Below are positions 17,812 to 28,624 of a stretch of DNA of 64,000 nucleotides, piece by piece; the first letter of the stretch is position 1; each line of letters begins with the position of its first letter. The translations under genes and the position numbers were made by a program. The notes beneath the pieces are model-generated. The model saw only the letters and a list, made by a program, of their open reading frames with translations, ran no database searches and was not told the DNA's origin. Where the stretch lies: the NCBI RefSeq assembly GCF_000943545.1, contig NZ_JTHP01000014.1:1-64000 (forward strand), read 5' to 3'. This stretch comes from Paenibacillus terrae. Its GTDB lineage: Bacteria; Bacillota; Bacilli; Paenibacillales; Paenibacillaceae.

Positions 17812-19125
17812 TTAGTTAACAGCTGCGACATCATTTTTAGTTGCTTTAGCTGCCTGCCTATTGGAAATCAAAACAAATGGAATCCATGCCAAGGTAGTGA
17901 CAATCAAACAAACGAGTTGAACAAGAGTACCTTTCCAACCAAAACTAATAAACGCATTTAAAAGAATAGGTACACCAAAAGGTACATCTACGGCATTAGG
18001 TACGATAAATCCGATATTCATTGCAAACATAGCAATTAGGGCGGAGATACAAGAATTTAATACTAAAGGTATAAGGAATGTTACATTTAAGACTAGAGGC
18101 AGACCAAAGATTATTGGTTCGCTTATACCACATATAGATGGTAACATACCAAGTTTAGCAAGAGTCTTTTGCTCAGGGCGCCTTGAAACCAATAAAATTG
18201 CGAAAACTAAGGAAATGATCATCCCAGCACCACCGACAGCTACAAAACAGCGCCAGAAGCCGAATGTTATAGGTTCAGTTGGAGCCATCCCATTAGAAAC
18301 AGCTTCCACGTTCACAGCAATAGCAATGGCCATAAGCGGATTTTTTATCGGACTTGTTGCTTGACCCCCATGTATTCCCAAAAACCAGAGTAACTGCATA
18401 ACGATTATAACAATTACAATACCATATGGTGTTTGGAACACATTCTGAAGAGGTGTTTGAACAGCAGTATAAATAAATTCATTTATAAATTGCCCTGTAG
18501 CTAGACGGAATAAAACGCCTAGTATAGCGATTATTGTTGTCGTAGAAAATACAGGAATTAAAGTATTAAACGAAGTTGCAACCATAGGTGGTACTTGATC
18601 CGGCATCCTGATTTTTATTTTTTCGAATTTCATAAGGAATGAGAATATCTCGACAGCTAACACTGCGATTAACATTCCTACTAATAAACCTTCTGCACCT
18701 AGTGCCGAGGTTGCTAATCCCGCAGTTTGAAGTGTTATGCCTTCATCGGTTGTAATAGATACCACATTAGGGACAACAAGAATATAAGATAGTAATGCTA
18801 AGATTCCCGAAGTAACTTCTGAAACTCCATTTTTTTTCCCCAAGCTCAATCCAATAAGAAAGATTAAGGGTAACGCCATACAAGAAATAGTCGCAAAACT
18901 AATTGCATCGAAAGCAGGTTTTAAGTTTGTTAAAAATGGGAGCCACCTAGCCAATCCGGATTCTGGATTGGCGATCAGTGTATTAAGCAAAGTGCTGAAT
19001 GACCCAATCATTATTAATGGTAACAATTGCGAAAAAGCCGCCTTAACTACAGAGAGATACTTGTTTTTATCAACAAATTCCGCAGAAGTAGTGATTACTC
19101 TTTCAAAATTTTCTTTGAATCCCAT
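17812..19125 (-). CDS. PTS cellobiose-type IIC permease
   Basis: 437 residues, about ten membrane spans, member of the lactose/cellobiose EIIC family. Conserved features: GSFSTLLNTLIANPE, the WFLGIHGGQATSPIKNPLM loop (substrate-binding His/Gly region) and PSICGISEPIIFGLPLVLN (substrate-binding Glu). Start at 19125 chosen because AAGGA lies nine bases upstream. With IIA, IIB and the phospho-beta-glucosidase it should import a beta-glucoside (cellobiose, salicin or similar). Confidence 0.93.
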   Translation of the reverse strand: MGFKENFERVITTSAEFVDKNKYLSVVKAAFSQLLPLIMIGSFSTLLNTLIANPESGLARWLPFLTNLKPAFDAISFATISCMALPLIFLIGLSLGKKNGVSEVTSGILALLSYILVVPNVVSITTDEGITLQTAGLATSALGAEGLLVGMLIAVLAVEIFSFLMKFEKIKIRMPDQVPPMVATSFNTLIPVFSTTTIIAILGVLFRLATGQFINEFIYTAVQTPLQNVFQTPYGIVIVIIVMQLLWFLGIHGGQATSPIKNPLMAIAIAVNVEAVSNGMAPTEPITFGFWRCFVAVGGAGMIISLVFAILLVSRRPEQKTLAKLGMLPSICGISEPIIFGLPLVLNVTFLIPLVLNSCISALIAMFAMNIGFIVPNAVDVPFGVPILLNAFISFGWKGTLVQLVCLIVTTLAWIPFVLISNRQAAKATKNDVAAVN

Positions 19126-19215
19126 TTCAACCATTCCTTTTTTGTTTGATCTTTAAGTCATTTGATACTTTTAGGAATGTTACTGAATGATAATTTCCCC
19201 CTTATATAATGATAA

Positions 19216-20712
<1,497 letters not shown>

Positions 20713-20725
20713 TTAGATGAAATTT

Positions 20726-20904
20726 TGTAACCCCTTTCATCTGACGGATTTATTTTATCACGAACGTATATTTTATTCAACAAATATTTTCTACCTGTTT
20801 ATTATATTCTATGAATATTTTATTTGAGTATTTTCTTTGAATATTTTATTTATAATATTGCTTATCATTTCATTCCTTTATACAATAATAAAGAGGAGGT
20901 TTTT
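20726..20904. promoter_or_regulatory. Divergent control region of the PTS operon and RpiR gene
   Basis: Near the operon is TGTAACCCCTTTCAT (20726-20740), one mismatch from a CcpA cre site. Towards the regulator three near-direct repeats of TGAATATTTTATTT occur at about 20811-20850 (TGAATATTTTATTTG, TGAGTATTTTCTTTG, TGAATATTTTATTTA), spaced about 15 bases. They are candidates for the RpiR-type operator. Both readings are inference. Confidence 0.45.
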
Positions 20905-20905
20905 T

Positions 20906-21670
20906 ATGGATCCAATCGCTCAAATGGAATTGTTGAAGGATACATTTTCGAAGACAGAACTGAAAATTTATAAAAAAATCGCAAAAGACCCCTCTTTTGT
21001 AGCTAGAAGTGGGATTGTAGGATTAGCAGAATGGTGTGGAGTTTCTCAGCCCACCATTACTCGATTTTGTAAAAAAGTTGGTTTCAAAAAATACTCTGAC
21101 TTTAAATACACCATGTATCGTTATGTAATGATGAAAAATAATCCTATACAAGCTGAAAATCAAGTATCCTCAATGTTTCAATATTATAAGGATTTAATTA
21201 CTTTATCGGAACAAGTACTAACTAAAGAATTGATGATCGATCTTTCTAATTATATTCTTTCCTCTAAACATCTTTTTGTTTCGGGTGTTATGGAAAGCTT
21301 TGTTCCTGGAAAGTTTCTCGAAACCAAGTTAAGAAAACTTGGATTGTATATATCATCCATTCATTCATCAGAATTAAATGATGTATTCAATTATGCTCAG
21401 GCTGATGACCTACTCATTTTATTTTCTATGAGAGGAAACACATCTGTTTTAGGACAGTTTCTTTCTCAAAGAGAAAGTTTCAAGGGAAAGGTCCTTCTGG
21501 TTACCATGAATAGAAATAGTAAATACAAAGATCTTGTAGACAAAATGGTCGTTTTACCACAAATTACTCTTAGTACTTCGCTCAATCAAACAAAAACAGA
21601 TGTCTTATTTTATGTTTTTGTTGAAAACTTAGTATCATATATCGCCTATCTTTTAAATGATTCAGAATAG
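20906..21670 (+). CDS. RpiR-family regulator of the beta-glucoside operon
   Basis: 254 residues; ATG at 20906 follows AGAGGAGG, which settles the start. N-terminal HTH_6 (GLAEWCGVSQPTITRFCKKVGF at about 41-60 region), C-terminal SIS phosphosugar-binding domain (HLFVSGVMESFVPGKF, DLLILFSMRGNT). It presumably senses a phosphorylated sugar and controls the divergent PTS/GH1 operon. Confidence 0.88.
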   Translation: MDPIAQMELLKDTFSKTELKIYKKIAKDPSFVARSGIVGLAEWCGVSQPTITRFCKKVGFKKYSDFKYTMYRYVMMKNNPIQAENQVSSMFQYYKDLITLSEQVLTKELMIDLSNYILSSKHLFVSGVMESFVPGKFLETKLRKLGLYISSIHSSELNDVFNYAQADDLLILFSMRGNTSVLGQFLSQRESFKGKVLLVTMNRNSKYKDLVDKMVVLPQITLSTSLNQTKTDVLFYVFVENLVSYIAYLLNDSE

Positions 21671-22553
21671 TAACGAGGGTAAGGTTGATTTCTTCCAAGG
21701 AGAGGTTTGGTGCATTGTTTTTTGACTGTACAAAGAGGCTATCTGTCTTCAAAGTGCCCCCTACTTCAAAGTTATCTCTATATGAATCTAGAGAAGTTGG
21801 GCCGATTTCCCCTGTGAATGAAAATAGGATCTTGATATCGACTATACTGGTAAAACGTGAATATATTGACACATTTTAAATGTCCACCAGTCCCTTCAAT
21901 CAGTATTGCACTAAATTTGCATTTATCGGAGGTGTACGCAGTTTGGTATTCGAAACGAATTTACTCCACGCTTTCACCTATGCAATTTGTAGCAAACAAG
22001 TCAGGGTACCTTCACCGTGTACTAAATTAAAAAGGCTCAGCGTTTCCATATGGAGACGCTGAACCTTTTTTCATTTATTGAAATATTTTTCATTGTATCC
22101 CACATCTGGTTAAACACACTTTATTCCATAGATTGGCTTCCTGTAAGCAGTTCAGGCTTTTCATTGGTCCCCGGATAAAAGGCTAAACTTCCTCACAAAA
22201 ATTATTCCCCAATGTGGCTACCTATTTATATAATCACCAAAATCATTAGTCGGACAAATTTTGATAAGTCGCCTATTGTGAATAATTTTCTGCCTTTTCA
22301 AATCTCTAAATTAGTTTAGTTAAAGAAAAACTGCCTCTTGGTAGTTTACTCGCCTTATCCACGATTTCATTCTCTGTTCTTGTCACTGAATTACTGCCTG
22401 CTGGTGTACTTCCTGAAATATTACTTTTATCCCAAAGTGACTTAATATAACCGATAGCTCCTTTTCAGTACTGTGCAGCCGGCTTTGCTAATATAATCTA
22501 AAGACATGATATCACGATGGCTTCTTCTATTTTCAGGAAAGGAAGATAAGTAT
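21671..22553. other. Gene-poor stretch with a decayed coding fragment
   Basis: No intact gene in about 880 bases. A plus-strand terminator is at 22033. On the minus strand about 22315-22470 reads SLWDKSNISGSTPAGSNSV and RTENEIVDKASKLPRGSF before a stop, with another broken frame (NEKPELLTGSQSME) at about 22110-22180. They look like the end of a larger protein, possibly a polymorphic-toxin or pretoxin type, but I cannot name it. Confidence 0.4.
22033..22071 (+). terminator. Rho-independent terminator
   Basis: Near-perfect 15-bp stem AGGCTCAGCGTTTCC / GGAGACGCTGAACCT with loop ATAT and a run of T on the plus strand. It lies 360 bases after the RpiR gene. Confidence 0.8.
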
Positions 22554-23477
22554 ATGCCGATACGTCCGCCAATATTACAGAGAGGTGATACCGTTGGAAT
22601 CGTTACCTTGGGCAGCCCCCTGGATGCAAACATAATTAATGCACGGATCGAATCTTTGAGAGGAATGGAGTTCAATGTCGTATTGGGTCAATATGTATAT
22701 ACGCAAAACGGGTTTCTAGCCGGCACAGATGAGCAGCGGGCATCCGATTTGATGATGATGTTTCAAAACAAGCAGGTTAAAATGATACTTCCCACCAGAG
22801 GCGGCACAGGAGTGGCAGGAATTCTTCCATATCTTGATTATAATGTGATCCGGAATAATCCAAAAATTGTTACAGGCTACAGTGACATAACGGTAATGTT
22901 AAACGTACTGCATCAATATATGGATTTAATAACATTCCATAGTCTGCTGCTTATTGACTTCAAATCCGAAACGCCCGCCTATAATTTCGACCAGTTTTTT
23001 TCCGCTACAACCTTATATTCATTAACCCGGCCGATCCTGAATCCTCCGGGAATTCCGCTGATAAGCCGGGTTCCGGGCAACGTTACGGGTCCGCTTGTGG
23101 GCGGTAATCTGACATCGTTTGTCGATACGTTGGGTACGCCTTTCGAAATCGATACACGGGGTAAAATTCTGGTTCTTGAAGAAACACATGAACCTACCAA
23201 TACAGTCTACAGGTACTTGAATGATTTGAAGTTGGCCGGAAAATTTCGTGACTGCATCGGCATTATTATGGGGGAATGCACAGGTTGTCAGGCGGCATAC
23301 GGCACATCCTATGAGGATTTAATAAAAGAATTCGTTATACCTCTCGGTAAGCCCCTGATAACGAACCTTGCAACAGGTCATGGTCTTTATAAAGCGGCTC
23401 TGCCGATTGGCGCAACGGTTAATCTCAATACAGTCAATAATTCAATAACTGTGGTTGGACCCACCGTCAGTGTATAA
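22554..23477 (+). CDS. S66-family peptidase (LD-carboxypeptidase-like)
   Basis: 307 residues; ATG at 22554 has GGAAGG upstream. Serine peptidase of the LdcA/MccF family. N-terminal GDTVGIVTLGSP, catalytic Ser in TGYSDITV, Glu in ILVLEETHEP, and His in TGHGLYKAALPIGA, so the Ser-Glu-His triad is complete. LdcA removes D-Ala from murein tetrapeptides; MccF-type members cleave microcin C-like antibiotics. No signal peptide, so cytoplasmic. Confidence 0.9.
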   Translation: MPIRPPILQRGDTVGIVTLGSPLDANIINARIESLRGMEFNVVLGQYVYTQNGFLAGTDEQRASDLMMMFQNKQVKMILPTRGGTGVAGILPYLDYNVIRNNPKIVTGYSDITVMLNVLHQYMDLITFHSLLLIDFKSETPAYNFDQFFSATTLYSLTRPILNPPGIPLISRVPGNVTGPLVGGNLTSFVDTLGTPFEIDTRGKILVLEETHEPTNTVYRYLNDLKLAGKFRDCIGIIMGECTGCQAAYGTSYEDLIKEFVIPLGKPLITNLATGHGLYKAALPIGATVNLNTVNNSITVVGPTVSV

Positions 23478-23559
23478 CGATCGATTCATAGGGGCAGACA
23501 AACTACTTCACAATACGTTAATATTGCCAATATTAGCAACTCTACTAACGAGATAACAG

Positions 23560-23869
<310 letters not shown>

Positions 23870-23873
23870 TTAA

Positions 23874-23888
23874 AGAAAACGTTTACAA
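23874..23888 (-). promoter_or_regulatory. cre site (CcpA)
   Basis: TTGTAAACGTTTTCT (minus strand) matches the cre consensus WTGNAANCGNWNNCW at every position. It sits 17 bases upstream of the GH43 start, where CcpA repression of a glycosidase gene is expected. Confidence 0.75.
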
Positions 23889-24361
23889 TAATTAATTTCA
23901 TTCTACATTACTGTTCCTATCATCATCTATACCAAGAATAAAGAAGACGGATTGCGGTAAAGCTTCATCTTGAGCGTCACTACGGATCACGTTGCGAACC
24001 AAAGCCGATCTCATATTACTGGGCATCCAAGACGAAGGACATACGAAACGTGTATCTACCGATGGATGATACCTCTGTGCTGGAGAATGGAGGCGAAACG
24101 AGCGGCTTTATTCCAACCATTCATCATGCCTTGACCACGTTGTTTGTTCCCCCTTGCCAACATGGCAAGGGATATGGCGGACTCTGCTTCAATTGGTGAA
24201 AGAACGTAGCCCAGGAACAAAACTAGGGCAGGTGGTACCTGTTAAACCGGTAGCTCTAGTCGACCGACGCATCGGTCCAACTAGAGAAATGGGAGTCAGT
24301 AACGTATATTCTCTGTGCTCTTCATTTCGATTCCTGATTTTCTGTGTGGACCACTTTTTCG
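23889..24361. other. Unassigned intergenic stretch
   Basis: About 470 bases of higher GC than its left neighbour. Plus-strand frame 24154-24423 is open but resembles nothing known. No repeats or hairpins of note. Confidence 0.35.
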
Positions 24362-25579
24362 TTATTGGTTATCGCCAAACCAAATGTTTTCAGTTCCTGT
24401 CCGTGTGTCTGTCCAAACGGTAACAAGACGGCCTGTTTGAGGGACAATGGCATTACCAATGTAGTCTCCGATTAGGAGAAGGCCTGCGACGCTAAACGAA
24501 GTCGTCGTGATACGGGTATTTGTAAACGTTATTCCACCGTCCCTCGATGTAGCAAGAAAAACGTCAATATCAGGCGGATTTAATCGATTGGTATAATAGG
24601 AAACAAACACCGCTCCATCCGTTGGGGAAACGGTGATGGCCGGGAAAAAGTTCTGGGATCCCACCGGACTGTTGGTAATGGGCACCGGCGTCTCCCAATC
24701 TACGCCAAAGCTCGTGGAGATTGCGATGAAGATATCGGAATAACCTTGCCGATAGTCCTGCCACACGGCATAAACATTTCCTTGACTCGTTGGCGCATTT
24801 GAGATGTCCGCTGACAAGGAGGGATACGTCAAGCACCTGAATTGATATCCTGGCAGTGGCGAAGGCGGAACGACGACGGGGGCAATCAGGGTTTCAGTTT
24901 GGAATGTTACTCCACCGTCTAGTGATGTACGAATTTTAAATTCGGTATTACCGGGAGGTTGGGTAATCCAACCCACGATAAGAATTCCATTTAACGTGAT
25001 TGCAATTCCAGGGAATTCTTCGAACTCGGTGACTGAAGAGAGGAGACTGGGACCAGAGTACGTGCTTCCCCCATCTAGGGAGCGATTGAAGAATATTGTA
25101 TTCCCCGGTATAAATTGCGTGTTGTAGTCATGCGTATAACCTGTATAAATGTTCCCAAAAAATGGGCTGGATCCGGCCTTATCGGTGGCAACAACCACCT
25201 GATCGTCATTGACAAATTGCCCATATCCTTGGTTCACAATGACCGGAGGGCCAAATGAAGAAGCATTGTCGTTAGATGTATAGGACACGATCGTTCCGCT
25301 GAGACCGTCTGAATCAAAGGCGTGAGCTGCCACGACGAACGAATTGGGGAAAAAATAATCAATATGAGGCGCCTCTATGCCAGTGAATCCGTTTGGTAAC
25401 GGGAGCAACGTCGTGCTCCATGAGGCGCCTGCATCGATTGACTTGTATAGGCCAATATTCGGCGGGCCTGCACTTAGATCGACCGCCACCGCCACCATAA
25501 CGGAGGGATTCAGCCAGTTTACCGCGATGGTTGGCTCAAACTGGCTACTCGTACTTGGCGAGATTTGTACGTTTGCCAT
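24362..25579 (-). CDS. BNR/sialidase-like beta-propeller protein
   Basis: 405 residues with repeated Asp-box-like motifs of sialidase propellers: SIDAGASW, SLDGGSTYSG, SLDGGVTFQ, SRDGGITF, and ISTSFGVDWE, spaced regularly, and C-terminal TVWTDTRTGTENIW. ATG follows GGAGGTCACC. There is no signal peptide or membrane segment, odd for a sialidase; the arginine triad of true sialidases is not evident. So a binding or structural propeller is more likely than an enzyme. It follows the 121-residue gene by 45 bases on the same strand. Confidence 0.75.
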   Translation of the reverse strand: MANVQISPSTSSQFEPTIAVNWLNPSVMVAVAVDLSAGPPNIGLYKSIDAGASWSTTLLPLPNGFTGIEAPHIDYFFPNSFVVAAHAFDSDGLSGTIVSYTSNDNASSFGPPVIVNQGYGQFVNDDQVVVATDKAGSSPFFGNIYTGYTHDYNTQFIPGNTIFFNRSLDGGSTYSGPSLLSSVTEFEEFPGIAITLNGILIVGWITQPPGNTEFKIRTSLDGGVTFQTETLIAPVVVPPSPLPGYQFRCLTYPSLSADISNAPTSQGNVYAVWQDYRQGYSDIFIAISTSFGVDWETPVPITNSPVGSQNFFPAITVSPTDGAVFVSYYTNRLNPPDIDVFLATSRDGGITFTNTRITTTSFSVAGLLLIGDYIGNAIVPQTGRLVTVWTDTRTGTENIWFGDNQ

Positions 25580-25623
25580 GGTGACCTCCTTTTTTATATT
25601 CAGGAAATTGCAATCACTTTAAC

Positions 25624-25989
25624 TTATGGGTTAAGCTGCCCAATTTGAGTGAGTTCTTCTTTCAGTACCTTTTGATGAGGAATTACGTTTCCGGATGAAT
25701 CTGTTCCGAATACAGTGATGACAGTATCTGTTGGAACAGTGCCTGTAACAAGAAATTGAACTTCGTAAGAAGTATTACCTGCGATGTTAAAATTCAGAAT
25801 TTGACTCGTGTTCGCATTGATGTTCAATGCATTGGAATATACCAGTGTCTTACTTACCAAGCTATTCCACACATAGATGTGATAAACAACGTTAGATGAA
25901 AAACTAAGATTATCATTATCAATGTTAATGACAAGGTTTGATGCAGGGGTGGTTCCCGTATTCGTGATGATGCCAGTTGTTAACGCCAT
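25624..25989 (-). CDS. Beta-sandwich-like protein of unknown function
   Basis: 121 residues, rich in Asn, Thr, Ser, Val, no Cys and no signal peptide. Alternating pattern (NLVINIDNDNLSF, VVYHIYVWN, LNFNIAGNTSYEVQFLVTG) predicts a single beta sandwich, similar in style to small spore-surface or appendage subunits, though the Cys motif of Ena fibres is absent. Start at MALTTG (25989). Upstream of, and co-oriented with, the propeller gene; the pair is likely one operon. Function unknown. Confidence 0.55.
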   Translation of the reverse strand: MALTTGIITNTGTTPASNLVINIDNDNLSFSSNVVYHIYVWNSLVSKTLVYSNALNINANTSQILNFNIAGNTSYEVQFLVTGTVPTDTVITVFGTDSSGNVIPHQKVLKEELTQIGQLNP

Positions 25990-26172
25990 GAAATCACTAC
26001 CTTTCAATCCGTTTTTATTACCATATGAACTCCGGGTCCAAGTGTGTGGACAATGTTACAGGGCTTTCTACCATTTTTATCTTAAGGTTTCCATTTATGC
26101 TACGAGCAATCCATTTATAAAAGCTATATTGAGCAGACACACTGCTCTATCTGTACCTGTACAATTGAATAG

Positions 26173-26457
26173 AAGGCTGGAAATGTTGCTTACGAGGTTC
26201 TACTGAACAATATCAGTCCGCTAGCTCAAGTATACTTTTCCACTTATGGTCTGGATGAAATAGGGAATATAGTTAATGAACTGAAAGTTTTGTCACACTC
26301 CTGGGGAACCGCTGGCGAACCGGTTCAGCCTTCAAAAGTTCATCTGGTTCTCGATTCTGGGCACCTCCCCATCCTCCCTTCTCTGCTTTATGTCGGACCA
26401 GTCGGCTCGGTAGTCGTGTGTGGCAATCGTATTAATGAAGGGATAGCAATTTTATGA
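26173..26457 (+). pseudogene. Open frame without a start, possible gene remnant
   Basis: 95 codons uninterrupted between a TAG at 26170 and TGA at 26455, with protein-like composition (VAYEVLLNNISPLAQVYF… GLDEIGNIVNELK…), but no start codon with a ribosome-binding site and no recognised family. Probably the C-terminal part of a lost gene; could be chance. Confidence 0.3.
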
Positions 26458-26525
26458 TACACTGGTGTTAATTTCGACTTGGATTAGAATCTCCTGAGAA
26501 GTGGTAAGAAAGGCGGAATTCGTCA

Positions 26526-27497
26526 ATGACATATACCTTTATAATTGAACCGGAGACATATACGGCATTTCACAACGAGGATGTGCTAATTGAGCAGTGC
26601 AGGACATGGGGCCTTCTATCGGAGAAGGCAACCAAGATCAAGACTTTTTATTATAAAGGCAACGACCTGAACGTCCCCTGCACCATAGTGGGGTGTGTTG
26701 ATTACATGACTACGGTTATTGAGTTCGACAACGGCCAGAAGCACTGCATTCATCCCTCCTATTTGAAAGAGATGCAGGCTTCCAGCTTCGGGGTACGCAA
26801 TACCAGCGCTGCCGGAACAGACAAGAGCGACGATTCAGTAGTCCTATCCACGGCAGCTGCGACGAATACAAGAGAAGCTGGCACTGCCTCCCCTGCAGAT
26901 GCTGCTTCCATGGACAAGGCGGGAATGGATACATATTCGGCAGCTATGGTTGGAGAAGCATCCGAATTGGACCAGCAGGTTGCGAGTGAAGCCGACGGCG
27001 TGGACCTGTTCTTGGGCGCAAACGCAGGTGACATGGAAGACAGTATGGATGACGGCATAGAGGCTGGTGCTGAGCGTTCTGGTTCCAGTTTCAAGGGTGA
27101 CCCAGATGGTCTGGTGGAAGAATATGTCGGCCCTAGCAGCAAGCCGCTTCTGGAAGCCGCACCTCCAGCCAAAACCAGCCGGGCCAAGGCGGCCAAGCTG
27201 GAGCTGCCGGAAGGCAAGGTGAAAATGACTGCTGTTGTGAAAGAGTTCACGACAGTACCGAACCATTTTGCAGATAGTGATGACGAAGTGATTATCTATG
27301 AAGCGGTATCCATCTTAGAACCGGATGTGCTAGTGGTAGGAGAGGCCTGGTCAAGCCACAGCACCACAATGAAGAAGCAGGAGCTGGAAATAGGCGACAC
27401 CCTCACTTTCGAAGCTAAAATGATCAAGAAAAAACTTGCCAAGCACCCAGTCGCTATTAAGATTAACAACCCTTCGAAGATCCAGAAAAATGCTTGA
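26526..27497 (+). CDS. Two-domain hypothetical protein with acidic low-complexity linker
   Basis: 323 residues; AAAGGCGG precedes the ATG. Residues 1-85 form a compact domain with SH3-like strand pattern (CTIVGCVDYMTTVIEFDNGQ); 90-225 is Ala/Ser/Asp/Glu-rich and probably disordered; 230-320 is a second globular domain ending with strands (TLTFEAKMIKKKL…PVAIKINNPSKI), a fold like a barrel. No signal or membrane segment. Codon use and length look like a real gene; no function recognised. Stands alone among remnants. Confidence 0.65.
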   Translation: MTYTFIIEPETYTAFHNEDVLIEQCRTWGLLSEKATKIKTFYYKGNDLNVPCTIVGCVDYMTTVIEFDNGQKHCIHPSYLKEMQASSFGVRNTSAAGTDKSDDSVVLSTAAATNTREAGTASPADAASMDKAGMDTYSAAMVGEASELDQQVASEADGVDLFLGANAGDMEDSMDDGIEAGAERSGSSFKGDPDGLVEEYVGPSSKPLLEAAPPAKTSRAKAAKLELPEGKVKMTAVVKEFTTVPNHFADSDDEVIIYEAVSILEPDVLVVGEAWSSHSTTMKKQELEIGDTLTFEAKMIKKKLAKHPVAIKINNPSKIQKNA

Positions 27498-27604
27498 TCA
27501 AGTTCCTGCCATATGAAACTCGGCTATGAAGATAGGAAAAGTCATCACCATAAGGGTCAATGCCAAAGTGGACTCAGCTAGGCGTACTAAGGATGAACGA
27601 CTAT

Positions 27605-27820
27605 TCACAGCCTGAAGCCGATAATTTTCTGATTACGGAATAACATGAGAAAACCTCCAGCCTGTAACGGGTTTGGAGGCTTTAACGTGTATCCACAGTT
27701 GGTATGGAACATGACGCCGAATTTATCGGTTACGTCGGGTTGAACCCCGAGCACATTTAGGAGTTCACGGTTTTGGTTCAGAAAAACGCTATTCATATGT
27801 ATTTTTATTAAATCATCCAA
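27605..27820 (-). pseudogene. VOC/PhnB-like protein remnant
   Basis: About 35 residues resemble the C-terminal strand of PhnB-type VOC proteins (DVTDKFGVMFHTNCGY, where functional members have TDKFGV-W-hydrophobic). The N-terminal modules are gone, and the frame then runs through a hairpin (AACCTCCA…TTGGAGGCTT, 27655-27685) that probably was the gene's terminator. Confidence 0.45.
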
Positions 27821-27845
27821 ACGCGTACCAACAAAGCGATGAACA

Positions 27846-27998
27846 TCAAGTCATCCGTGCTCTATCACTTATACCAAAGTATAAAAACAGAGTTCCTGCA
27901 ACTCCATAAAAAATACGTGTGATCGTTTGTCGTATGATCTTGGAAGTCAAAACAATTAATAATATCACCATAACAAATAACGCCAAGTCTCGAATCAA
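27846..27998 (-). CDS. Small membrane protein, 50 residues
   Basis: TTG start at 27996-27998 with a near-perfect AGGAGGGAG eight bases upstream. The protein begins MIRDLALFVMVILLIVLTSK (one transmembrane helix), then a basic segment IIRQTITRIF, then a second hydrophobic stretch YGVAGTLFLYFGI. No family recognised. The ribosome-binding site and membrane pattern support it as real; its role cannot be told. Confidence 0.5.
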   Translation of the reverse strand: MIRDLALFVMVILLIVLTSKIIRQTITRIFYGVAGTLFLYFGISDRARMT

Positions 27999-28261
27999 AT
28001 GTTCTCCCTCCTGTAATCCCCACTACGTTGTAAGTTAAATAAAAAATATAAAAAAACTCAGGACAGATTCCTTATGCCATATGGCTTAAAAAACTGTCCC
28101 GAGCATTCATTGTACTATAGATTCCATGAGGTTCAAGAAATCCAGAAAGTGTTATTTATCAGGTCCGAATACAAGGTTTGCGGATTGTTTGGCCATCTCA
28201 ATAACGTTATAACCTTCTCGCTATGCTCAAGCATGACTGCGACTTTTTCCAAATCATGTTC

Positions 28262-28620
28262 TTAGATGATACGGTCAAATTCAACGAATTCGTCATACAT
28301 GCGATGTGGATGCTCTTTCAGATCTACCCGAATTGGCGTTTCCTTATTGAGGACATAATCCAAGCATTCGATGACATTCGCTGAACTTGCCATGTGTATA
28401 TATCCTTTATTACCTTGAATGTTCACTGCATTGGGGGCTGTACTATCCTTGGAACCTATGCAGACACACGAATAATGAAGATGACTTGGCAGCCCAATGT
28501 AGATTGTATCTACATCATCATTCTCAAACATTTTGTTGTAATCCGAATAGATCTGGGAAATCCCATACTTTTTCTGCAGAGACAGCAATTTTTCCTGGTC
28601 ACTAGGTCTTGAACTGATTC
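28262..28620 (-). pseudogene. Gfo/Idh/MocA oxidoreductase, internally deleted
   Basis: Reads KLLSLQKKYGISQIYSDYN, DDVDTIYIGLPSHLHY (end of the Rossmann part, with the substrate-side P-x-H-L-H) and then jumps to the C-terminal domain (IQGNKGYIHM, ECLDYVLNKETPIRVD and EFVEFDRII). About 150 codons between them and the dinucleotide-binding N-terminus are missing. A former inositol/sugar dehydrogenase-like gene, now dead. Confidence 0.7.
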
Positions 28621-28624
28621 TTCT

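Noticed and set aside
24362..25579. Secreted sialidase
   Set aside because: Asp-box propeller is clear, but there is no signal peptide and no convincing arginine triad, so enzymatic naming is not supported.
26716..27266. Long frames on the minus strand opposite the two-domain protein
   Set aside because: They mirror the Ala/Ser-rich repeat codons of the plus-strand gene, which has the better ribosome-binding site and domain-like ends.
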